Source of the DNA: DUEL01 sp964580565
GTDB taxonomy: Bacteria > Chloroflexota > Anaerolineae > B4-G1 > DUEL01
Length of the DNA stretch: 21,655 nt
Assembly (NCBI GenBank): GCA_964580565.1
Contig: CAZOLN010000033.1
Location: 1 to 21,655, forward strand
Direction of reading: 5' to 3'
The notes under the pieces are model-generated. The model was not told the origin of the DNA and made no database searches. It was given only the letters and a program-made list of their open reading frames with translations. Position 1 is the first letter of the stretch. Each line of letters opens with the position of its first letter. The position numbers and the translations under genes are program-made. Below are positions 7,891 through 14,154 of this stretch, in pieces.

Positions 7891-7935
7891 GGCCGTGACC
7901 GGCCCTGTTTGGGCTGGGTGACGGCCATTTTCGTT
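7891..7935 (+). terminator. Long imperfect hairpin with T-rich tail upstream of glmU
   Basis: GGCCGT (7891-7896) pairs with ACGGCC (7921-7926), extended inward by ACC/GGT and a GGCCC/GGGCT arm with one mismatch and one bulge. ATTTTCGTTT follows. It ends 15 nt before the glmU start, so it may terminate the tRNA transcript or act as an attenuator for glmU. I see no convincing separate glmU promoter. Confidence 0.42.
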
Positions 7936-7949
7936 TCCGGAGGGAAATG

Positions 7950-9205
7950 ATGCGCACAGCCGCAGTGATCCTGGCCGCTGGACAGGGAACCCGTATGCGA
8001 TCCAACTTGCCCAAAGTGCTCCACCCCCTGGTCGGACGGCCGATGGTGTTGTACGCCCTCGACGCTGTCCGCGCCGTGATCGACGTCCCCCCCGTCCTTG
8101 TCGTCGGCCACGGGGCCGATGCGGTCCGCCAGACGGTGGGAGAGGGCGTGGCCTACGTCGAACAGCGGGAGCAGAAGGGAACCGGGCATGCCGTGTTGCA
8201 GGCGCGGGAGGTGCTGCGCGGCAAGGCCGACCTGGTGCTGATCACCTACGCCGACATGCCACTCCTGCGGCCGGAGACGTTGCGCAGGTTGGTGGACCGG
8301 CAGCGGGAAAACCCCGGCCCCCTGACCCTCCTGACCCTCGTCGCCGACGACCCCCGTGGCTTCGGCCGGGTGGTACGCGACAGGAGCGGAGCGATCGTCG
8401 CCATCGTCGAAGAAGCAACCGCCACGCCGGAGCAACTGGCGATCCGGGAACTGAACGCCGGGGTGTACTGCTTCGACGCCGAGTGGCTTTGGTCACACAT
8501 CGACCGAATCCCGCTCAGTCTGCCCAAACGGGAGTATTACCTGACCGACCTGATCGGGATGGCGGCAGCCGAGGGACTGCGCGTAGAGGGGATCGGCGTG
8601 CAGGATCCGACGGAAGCGCTGGGGATCAACACCCGCGTCCATCTAGCGGAAGCCGAAGCGATCCTCCGCCGCCGGATCAACCGGCGCTGGATGGAAGCCG
8701 GGGTAACGATGATCGACCCAGAGACAACGTACATCGAGGCGGAGGTCCGGATCGGACAGGACACCGTCATCTGGCCCAACACGGTCCTGCGAGGGCGGAC
8801 GGTCGTCGGCCAACAATGCCAGATCGGCCCCAACAGTCTGATCGAAGACAGCACCATCGGGGACAACTGCCGTGTGCTGGCTTCGGTGGTGGAAAGCGCG
8901 GTGATGGAGGAAGGGAGCGACGTCGGGCCTTTCAGCCACCTCCGCAAAGGGGCACGGGTCTGCGCTGGCGCCCACGTGGGGAACTTCGGAGAGATCAAGA
9001 ACGCTACGCTGGGCCCCGGGGCCAAGATGGGCCACTTCAGTTACCTGGGTGACGCAGAGGTAGGAGCCGAGGCCAACATCGGTGCCGGGACGATCACCTG
9101 CAACTTCGACGGGGAGCGAAAGCACCGGACCGAGATCGGCGAAAGGGCCTTCATCGGCTCCGGCACGATGCTGGTGGCACCGGTCCGGGTAGGCAAGGAG
9201 GCCAC
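7950..9205 (+). CDS. glmU: GlmU, 3' end lost in the assembly gap
   Basis: Bifunctional enzyme making UDP-GlcNAc for the envelope: glucosamine-1-phosphate acetyltransferase and GlcNAc-1-phosphate uridyltransferase. The N-terminal Rossmann domain has LAAGQGTRMRSNLPKVLH (nucleotide-binding loop), QKGTGHA and YADMPLL. The C-terminal left-handed beta helix shows hexapeptide repeats and KMGHFSYLGDAEVG, with the catalytic-site His, then NIGAGTITCNFDG. About 419 codons are visible; family length (E. coli 456 aa) predicts that some 35 C-terminal residues lie in the N run. The apparent frame continuing after the gap is not GlmU-like and should be ignored. ATG 7950 is preferred to ATG 7947 because GGAGGG (7939-7944) is too close to the latter. 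Confidence 0.95.
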
Positions 9206-9305
9206 NNNNNNNNNNNNNNNNNNNNNNNNNNNNNNNNNNNNNNNNNNNNNNNNNNNNNNNNNNNNNNNNNNNNNNNNNNNNNNNNNNNNNNNNNNNNNNN
9301 NNNNN
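9206..9305. other. Run of exactly 100 N (scaffold gap)
   Basis: One hundred N bases in a row is a conventional unknown-length gap. It removes the glmU end and part of the glmU-corC spacer; true length cannot be known from this sequence. A degenerate heptamer repeat starts at its right edge. Confidence 0.98.
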
Positions 9306-9347
9306 GCAAGAGGCAAGACGCAGGATGCAGGAAGTAGGAAGGTGGGA
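9306..9347. repeat. Degenerate heptamer tandem repeat at the gap edge
   Basis: Six consecutive 7-nt units fit the consensus GCAGGAN with drift (GCAAGAG first, GGTGGGA last). The array begins exactly where sequence resumes and may extend into the gap. The last unit and the next bases contain the GGAGG that serves as SD for the gene starting at 9359. Confidence 0.7.
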
Positions 9348-9358
9348 GGACACGACCG

Positions 9359-10678
9359 GTGAACCTTGAGAACTGGTTAGGGCTCGTGGGCCTTTTGGTA
9401 GTGGTGGCTGCCCAGGGGACGCTGACGGCGGCCAAAGCGGCCTTCACCAGCGCCCGCCGCAGCCGCCTGCGGCAGATGGCCGACGACGGGAGGCCACACG
9501 CCGTCCAAGCCGCTCAACTGGCCGAAGAGGCCAGCCGACTGCTGGGGACGCTGTACCTGGGTAACGCGATCCTGACCGTCCTCGCCTCCGCCCTGGCCAT
9601 CCTGACCCTCTTCTCCCCACTCACATCCGCTCTGACCGAGGGCGGCCTCCCCTCCGGTTGGGCGGCGGGCTTGAGCCTGGCGTCCATCGTCGTCGGCACG
9701 GCCTGCCTGTTGCTCACCCTCGGTCAATTGGTCCCAGAGGCGATCGCTGCAGCACACGCCGAGCAGTGGGCCCTGCGGCTGACCTGGGTCGTCCAACTGG
9801 CCCAGATCGCGCTGTGGCCCCTCGTCCGGCTGATGGTATGGGCCAGCAACCGGCTGGCAGCCCCCTTTGGAGGTATCCCGTTCAGCGGGACGTCCCTGAT
9901 CACCGAGGAAGAGATCAAAACGCTGGTGGACGCTGGCGAAGAGGAGGGGGTGATCGAAGAGGACGAGCGGGAGATGATCTACTCCATCTTCGCCTTCGGC
10001 GACACCCTGGCCCGTGAGGTGATGGTCCCCCGGATCGACATCGTGGCCCTGGACGTCAACACGCCGCTGCCGGAGGCGGTCGACCGGGTTATCGAGGCCG
10101 GGCACTCGCGCATCCCCGTCTACGAGGGATCGATCGACAACATCATCGGGTTGCTGTACGCCAAGGACCTGCTGGCATACCTACGGAACGGGCACGATGA
10201 CCTCTCGCTCCGAGACATCCTCCGCCCTGCCTACTTCGTCCCGGAAACGAAGAAGGTGGACGATCTCCTCCGCGAGTTGCAGCAACACCGCATCCATATG
10301 GCGATCGCGGTGGATGAGTACGGCGGGACAGCGGGATTGGTGACCGTGGAGGACATCCTGGAGGAGATCGTCGGAGAGATCCAGGACGAATACGACGAGG
10401 AGGAACCGATCTTCGAGCAGATCGGCGAAGGGGAGTACATCATCGACGCCCGAATGGACCTGGACGACGTAAACGAACTGCTCGGCACGGAACTCTCCAC
10501 CGAGTCCGGAGAGACGCTGGGCGGACTGATCTACAGCACGCTGGGCAGGGTGCCCGTGCCTGGCGACCGACTGCAGGTGGACGGCCTGCAGATCGAGGTA
10601 CTGACAGTGAAGGGCCGGCGCATCGGAAAAGTACGCGGCCGGCTGCTGGAAAAGAGGAACACCGATGAAGCAATTTGA
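9359..10678 (+). CDS. CorC/HlyC-type (DUF21, CBS pair) membrane protein
   Basis: The 439-aa protein has the domain order of the CNNM/CorC group, implicated in magnesium and cobalt efflux. The N-terminal DUF21 membrane part (about 1-180) has hydrophobic segments near 6-25, 62-85, 98-122 and 140-160. The Gly/Pro-containing TLGQLVPEAIA lies in a conserved DUF21 region. A linker SLITEEEIKTLVDAGEEEGVIEEDEREMI precedes two CBS motifs (REVMVPRIDIVALD; RDILRPAYFVPETKKVDDLL) and the signature AIAVDEYGGTAGLVTVEDILEEIVGEI. The C-terminal CorC_HlyC domain (about 345-430) ends it. The GTG start has GGAGG 9 nt upstream, within the heptamer repeat. Its end overlaps cdd by 14 nt. 'Hemolysin' names for this family are historical; ion transport is the likelier role. 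Confidence 0.9.
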   Translation: MNLENWLGLVGLLVVVAAQGTLTAAKAAFTSARRSRLRQMADDGRPHAVQAAQLAEEASRLLGTLYLGNAILTVLASALAILTLFSPLTSALTEGGLPSGWAAGLSLASIVVGTACLLLTLGQLVPEAIAAAHAEQWALRLTWVVQLAQIALWPLVRLMVWASNRLAAPFGGIPFSGTSLITEEEIKTLVDAGEEEGVIEEDEREMIYSIFAFGDTLAREVMVPRIDIVALDVNTPLPEAVDRVIEAGHSRIPVYEGSIDNIIGLLYAKDLLAYLRNGHDDLSLRDILRPAYFVPETKKVDDLLRELQQHRIHMAIAVDEYGGTAGLVTVEDILEEIVGEIQDEYDEEEPIFEQIGEGEYIIDARMDLDDVNELLGTELSTESGETLGGLIYSTLGRVPVPGDRLQVDGLQIEVLTVKGRRIGKVRGRLLEKRNTDEAI

Positions 10679-11066
10679 CCCGAACGTCTTGATCGAACAG
10701 GCTCAGGCGGCGCGGGAACGGGCCTACGCGCCGTATTCGAACTACCGCGTGGGGGCCGCCTTGCTGGGAAAGTCCGGAACGATCTACACCGGCTGTAACG
10801 TCGAGAACGCCGTGTACCCCCTCGGCCTCTGCGCCGAGCGGGTGGCGATCGCCAAGGCGGTCTCCGAAGGGGAACGGGAGTTCATCGCACTGGCCGTGGT
10901 GACGGAGAACGGCGGAACACCCTGCGGTGCTTGCCGCCAGACCCTGCGGGAGTTTGGTGAGGACATCGTAGTGCTGATCGCCGACGCCTCGGGGAACTAC
11001 CGGGAGACGACGGTGGCGGAACTCCTGCCGGACAGTTTCAGCGCTGAGGACCTGGAGGTCGGTTGA
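10665..11066 (+). CDS. cdd: Cytidine deaminase
   Basis: A 133-aa, short tetrameric-type zinc enzyme converting cytidine and deoxycytidine to uridine forms in pyrimidine salvage. The signature is intact: NVENAVYPLGLCAERVA gives zinc ligand Cys56 and catalytic Glu58, and TPCGACRQ gives Cys87 and Cys90. Substrate-binding residues fall in SNYRVGAAL. The ATG lies inside the end of the CBS membrane gene (14-nt overlap) with GAGG upstream, so translation is probably coupled. A methyltransferase starts 4 nt after its stop. Confidence 0.95.
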   Translation: MKQFDPNVLIEQAQAARERAYAPYSNYRVGAALLGKSGTIYTGCNVENAVYPLGLCAERVAIAKAVSEGEREFIALAVVTENGGTPCGACRQTLREFGEDIVVLIADASGNYRETTVAELLPDSFSAEDLEVG

Positions 11067-11070
11067 ACAG

Positions 11071-11778
11071 ATGCTCCCGCTGGAGCGGCAGGAGGCGTAC
11101 CGGAGCCGATACGCGAGGGAGAACCCGGGATGGCGACCCGCCACCCACGTCTATCGGGATCGGATCGCCGCGCACCTGACGCCAGAGACGCGGCTGCTCG
11201 ACCTGGGTTGCGGCCGCGGCGGGGTGGTCGAGCAACTCCGGAACGCACCGGGCCGATGGATCGGGATCGACCCGGATCTCTCCTCGCTGCGAGAGCATCG
11301 CCTGCCATCCCTTCCCCGCCTGTGCGGTCAGGCCGAACGGCTCCCCTTCCCAGACAACGCCTTCGACCTGGTCTGCTGCTCCTGGGTCCTGGAACACCTC
11401 CCCCACCCCACACGCGCCCTGGCCGAGGTCGCCCGCGTGCTGGCCCCAGCCGGTCGCTTCATCTTCCTCACCCCCAACCGCCGCCATCCCCTGCTGGCGC
11501 TCAACCGACTGCTGGGCTGGAGCCGGGGGCGGCTGGTGGATCGGCTCTACGGGCGATCCGCCGCCGACACCTTCCCCGCCCTCTACCAGGCCAACACCCC
11601 TGAGGAGATAAAAGACCTGCTGGCGCAGGTCGGGCTAAAGCCGGTGGACCTGGTGTTGGTAGGGGACCCCACCTACCTGGCGTTCACCGACCCTCTCTAC
11701 CGCCTCTCCTGCCTGTTGGAACGGGCGCTCCCATCAGCCCTGCGGATCCACATCATAGGAGAGGCTATCCACGAATAG
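11071..11778 (+). CDS. Class I SAM-dependent methyltransferase, substrate unknown
   Basis: The 235-aa protein has the Methyltransf_11-like core. Motif I is LLDLGCGRGG (residues 42-51), the acidic strand end is GIDPD, motif II-III is LPFPDNAFDLVCCSWVLEHLPHP, followed by EVARVLAPAGRFIFLTPN. The C-terminal third (about 150-235) is less typical and has LLGWSRGRLVDRLYGR, which may shape the acceptor site. UbiE/COQ5-like or lipid/sugar methyltransferases are possible, but the substrate cannot be told. It follows cdd by 4 nt. Its last codons and stop (CACGAATAG) form the first unit of an octamer repeat tract. Confidence 0.85.
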   Translation: MLPLERQEAYRSRYARENPGWRPATHVYRDRIAAHLTPETRLLDLGCGRGGVVEQLRNAPGRWIGIDPDLSSLREHRLPSLPRLCGQAERLPFPDNAFDLVCCSWVLEHLPHPTRALAEVARVLAPAGRFIFLTPNRRHPLLALNRLLGWSRGRLVDRLYGRSAADTFPALYQANTPEEIKDLLAQVGLKPVDLVLVGDPTYLAFTDPLYRLSCLLERALPSALRIHIIGEAIHE

Positions 11779-11846
11779 AGCGCGAATGCACGAATGGCTG
11801 TACATTCGTGCATTCGCGCATTCGTGTATTCGTGCCACATTCGCGG
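11770..11846. repeat. Octamer tandem repeat forming a 17-bp perfect inverted repeat
   Basis: Four direct plus-strand octamers of consensus ATTCGTGC lie at 11804-11835, and a fifth (ATTCGCGG) at 11839-11846 is offset by 3 nt. Inverted copies lie at 11770-11777 and 11780-11795. The arms 11780-11796 and 11803-11819 are perfectly complementary over 17 bp around a 6-nt loop. It separates convergent genes and could work as a bidirectional terminator. The left edge supplies the methyltransferase stop; the right edge ends 6 nt before the transaldolase stop. Confidence 0.85.
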
Positions 11847-11851
11847 ATGGC

Positions 11852-12505
11852 CTAGCCGGCCACTTTCTTCCAGTCAGCCAGGAACCGCTCCAGACCCACG
11901 TCGGTGAAGGGGCTGCGGACCATCGTCTGGAGCACCTTGAAGGGGAGGGTGATGATGTCGGCCCCGGCGAGGAGGGCATCCACCACGTGACCCGTATGCC
12001 GGATGCTGGCGGCGAGCAACTGACAGGGGAAACCGTAGTTGTCGAAGATGTCCCGCGTCTGCCGGACCACCGCCATCCCCTCCAGCCCCGCGTCGTCCAT
12101 ACGCCCGACAAAAATGGAGGCGTAGGTGGCCCCCGCCTTGGCCGCTAGGTAAGCCTGAGCGGGCGAGAAGATCAACGTAGCGTTGATCCGCCCGTTGGGC
12201 CAGGAGGAGATCTCCCGCATCGCCTTCAGCCCCTCGACGGTGCAGGGGATCTTGACGAAGACGTGTTCCGACCAGGAAAGGATCTCCCGCGCCTCCTCGA
12301 TCATCCCTTCCGCATCGGTGCTGACCACCTCCGCGCTGACCGGCCCTCGTACAAGGTCCACGATCTCCAGCGTGTTCGCCTTGAGATCGGCGGTGCCGGC
12401 CCGCATCATCAGCGTGGGGTTGGTCGTCACGCCATCGATCACCCCCCACGACGCCGCCTCCCGGATCTCGTTCAGATCGGCCGAATCGAGGAACAACAGT
12501 GCCAT
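11852..12505 (-). CDS. TalC/FSA-type transaldolase
   Basis: The 217-aa protein is a short single-domain transaldolase of the pentose phosphate pathway (class I aldolase, TIM barrel). Key segments are LFLDSADLNEIREA, GVTTNPTL, the Schiff-base Lys85 in HVFVKIPCT, INATLIFSPAQAYLAAKAGA and FVGRMDD. At position 59 (VSAEVVS) it has Glu, as in transaldolases, where E. coli fructose-6-phosphate aldolase has Gln, so transaldolase is the likelier activity. GGGAGGTGGAG just precedes the ATG on the minus strand. It is the last gene of the coaX operon, 38 nt after the DUF2344 gene. Confidence 0.92.
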   Translation of the reverse strand: MALLFLDSADLNEIREAASWGVIDGVTTNPTLMMRAGTADLKANTLEIVDLVRGPVSAEVVSTDAEGMIEEAREILSWSEHVFVKIPCTVEGLKAMREISSWPNGRINATLIFSPAQAYLAAKAGATYASIFVGRMDDAGLEGMAVVRQTRDIFDNYGFPCQLLAASIRHTGHVVDALLAGADIITLPFKVLQTMVRSPFTDVGLERFLADWKKVAG

Positions 12506-12541
12506 ACTCCACCTCCCAAGATGCAGAGTGAAACGCCCCGC

Positions 12542-12562
12542 GTTCAAGGTTCGAGGTTCAAG
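12542..12562. repeat. Three heptamers at the DUF2344 gene end
   Basis: Three 7-nt units GTTCAAG, GTTCGAG and GTTCAAG lie head to tail on the plus strand. On the minus strand they encode the last residues (LNLEP) and supply the stop codon of the DUF2344 protein. Confidence 0.65.
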
Positions 12563-13203
12563 AACAACCGCCTCCGTCGGATGCGATAGAACCCCCCTGT
12601 CAGGCCCAGCGCGTCCAGGACCTCTTCCGGTCGGCCTGTCGCCCCCTCCCGAACTGCCAAGACCATCCCCAGGACCACCCCCCCGGGCCGCTCCGCCTCG
12701 ACCCACAGCCGATGGACCAACGGACGCAGGTCGTACGCACGGCCTCGCCGCTGCCGAAGGAGGGCCTCTGCCGCCAGCAGTTCCGCCACCCGACGGCGGA
12801 TCTCCCCCACAGGCCGATCCGTCTCCACAAAGGCCTCGTACTCCGCCGCCTGGACCTGGCGGGGCAAGGCAGGTTCCCCAAGGTCTATCTCTTCGACCTG
12901 AAGGATGTCCAACCCCTCCGGCGCTGCCCGCGCCAGCGCATCCCGGACGGTCCCAGGAGGCATCGGCTCCACGAGCCAGATGTCCATCCACTCCGCGTCG
13001 GCGCCGAAACCCACCGGCAGCGCGGCGCCGATCTGGAGCCGTGGTCGGGGGTTGAAGCCGCCTGAATAGGAAAGGGGCAACCGGGCCCGCCGGATCGTCC
13101 GCTCCCAAAGCCTCATCCGCTCCAGGTTGGAGACGTACCGGAGCGGACCATCCACGCGGTAGGTGACCCGCAACCGCTGTCGCTTCGCCGTAGCCTCGGT
13201 CAA
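12544..13203 (-). CDS. DUF2344 (TIGR03936) radical-SAM-linked protein
   Basis: The 219-aa protein shows the DUF2344 pattern: RLRVTYRVDGPLRYVSNLERMRLWERTIRRA, SYSGGFNPRPRLQIGAALPVGFGADAEWMDIWL and a Pro-containing PEGLDI. Family members usually sit next to, or are fused to, a B12-binding radical SAM protein; the biochemical role is not established. No radical SAM gene is in the window. The start is TTG overlapping the coaX stop (TTGA), with GGGAGGGGG just upstream, so translation is coupled. The C-terminus (FLNLEP) and stop are encoded by a heptamer repeat, suggesting recent change at the end. Confidence 0.88.
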   Translation of the reverse strand: MTEATAKRQRLRVTYRVDGPLRYVSNLERMRLWERTIRRARLPLSYSGGFNPRPRLQIGAALPVGFGADAEWMDIWLVEPMPPGTVRDALARAAPEGLDILQVEEIDLGEPALPRQVQAAEYEAFVETDRPVGEIRRRVAELLAAEALLRQRRGRAYDLRPLVHRLWVEAERPGGVVLGMVLAVREGATGRPEEVLDALGLTGGFYRIRRRRLFLNLEP

Positions 13204-13973
13204 GCCCCCTCCCGGTTCAGTTCGTAGATGATCCGCAGCCCATGGAGGGTCAGCCAGGGGTCCACCACGTCGATCACGTCGGTCTCCTTGGCAATGACCT
13301 CCGCCAGCCCCCCGGTGGCGACGACGCGGGTCTCCGGCCCCAGTTCGGCCTTAAAGCGAGCCACCATCCCCTCCACCAGCCCCACATACCCGAACAGGAG
13401 GCCCGATTGAATGCTCTGCGCCGTGTTCCGCCCGATGACCGAGGGAGGACGTCTTAGTTCCACACGGGGAAGTTTAGCCGTCCGTTCAAAAAGCGCCTGG
13501 GCCGCGATGCCGATGCCGGGGGCGATGGCCCCGCCCAGGTAGTCCCCCTCGGCGGAGACCGCGTCGAAAGTGGTCGCAGTGCCGAAGTCCACCACACAGG
13601 CCGGGACCCCGTAGAGGGCGCGGACGGCGGCCGCGTCCACCACCCGGTCGGCTCCCACCTCCTTGGGATTTTCGTACCGGATGCGCACGCCGGTCCGCAC
13701 CCCAGCGTCCACCACCAGGGGGTCCTGTCCCAGGTACTCACGGCAGACCTGTACAAAAGTGGGCGTCAACGGCGGAACCACGCTGGCGATCGCCACGCCG
13801 GTCACGTCCTCCGGCCGGTACCCCTGGTGACGGAACAACTGATCCAGCAAGATGCCGTACTCGTCGGGCATCTTGTCGTGGATCGTGCGGATGCGCCAGC
13901 GAGGTCCGAGGTTCTCCCCCTGGTACAGGCCAAACGTGATGTTCGTGTTTCCGACGTCAATGGTCAACAACAT
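13200..13973 (-). CDS. coaX: Type III pantothenate kinase
   Basis: A 257-aa enzyme for the first step of coenzyme A synthesis, phosphorylating pantothenate; type III enzymes need a monovalent cation and resist CoA feedback. It has the ASKHA phosphate-binding motif LTIDVGNTNITFGLY (Asp6), the NPKEVGADRVVDAAA pantothenate-site region with GADR, the second phosphate loop VVDFGTATTFDAVS, and GGAIAPGIGIAAQALF. The ATG at 13973 is chosen over a longer start at 14003 because GAGGAGGG lies directly upstream and homology begins at MLLTIDVGNTN. First gene of a minus-strand operon with DUF2344 and transaldolase, divergent from the kinase operon. Confidence 0.95.
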   Translation of the reverse strand: MLLTIDVGNTNITFGLYQGENLGPRWRIRTIHDKMPDEYGILLDQLFRHQGYRPEDVTGVAIASVVPPLTPTFVQVCREYLGQDPLVVDAGVRTGVRIRYENPKEVGADRVVDAAAVRALYGVPACVVDFGTATTFDAVSAEGDYLGGAIAPGIGIAAQALFERTAKLPRVELRRPPSVIGRNTAQSIQSGLLFGYVGLVEGMVARFKAELGPETRVVATGGLAEVIAKETDVIDVVDPWLTLHGLRIIYELNREGA

Positions 13974-14014
13974 CGGCTCGCCCTCCTCCTCACCGACACC
14001 CAAGATCCGGTGTC

Positions 14015-14023
14015 AGTATATCA
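14015..14023 (-). promoter_or_regulatory. Extended -10 promoter for coaX
   Basis: TGATATACT on the minus strand is an extended -10 (TGnTATACT). No good -35 is seen (TGGCGT at about 17 nt). Predicted initiation near 14008 gives a leader of about 35 nt before the coaX ATG. Confidence 0.5.
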
Positions 14024-14110
14024 CGCTCTCCCTCTCCACGCCAGAGAGTTGAACTCTGCGCTCTGCGGTTAAGGAAAATGGGATTGCCCTACCTCGACCC
14101 CAAACGGCGA

Positions 14111-14138
14111 TTGCACAAACCGGGTTTCCGATTATAAT
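14111..14138 (+). promoter_or_regulatory. Promoter of the seven-gene signalling operon
   Basis: TTGCAC (14111-14116), a 16-nt spacer and a perfect TATAAT (14133-14138). Initiation near 14145 would leave only about 10 nt before the kinase ATG at 14155, a nearly leaderless mRNA. The next strong promoter is beyond the operon. Confidence 0.75.
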
Positions 14139-14154
14139 AAGGTGTGTAAGGAAA

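Noticed and set aside
9306..9362. C-terminal tail of GlmU continuing after the N run
   Set aside because: The translation after the gap comes from heptamer repeats and does not match the GlmU C-terminus, and the gap length is arbitrary.
11770..11846. CRISPR array
   Set aside because: Units are 8 nt, contiguous and partly inverted, with no spacers and no cas genes nearby.
12183..13055. 290-codon plus-strand frame opposite transaldolase and DUF2344
   Set aside because: It is antisense to two well-supported genes, its second half is Pro/Arg low complexity, and it crosses the heptamer repeat.
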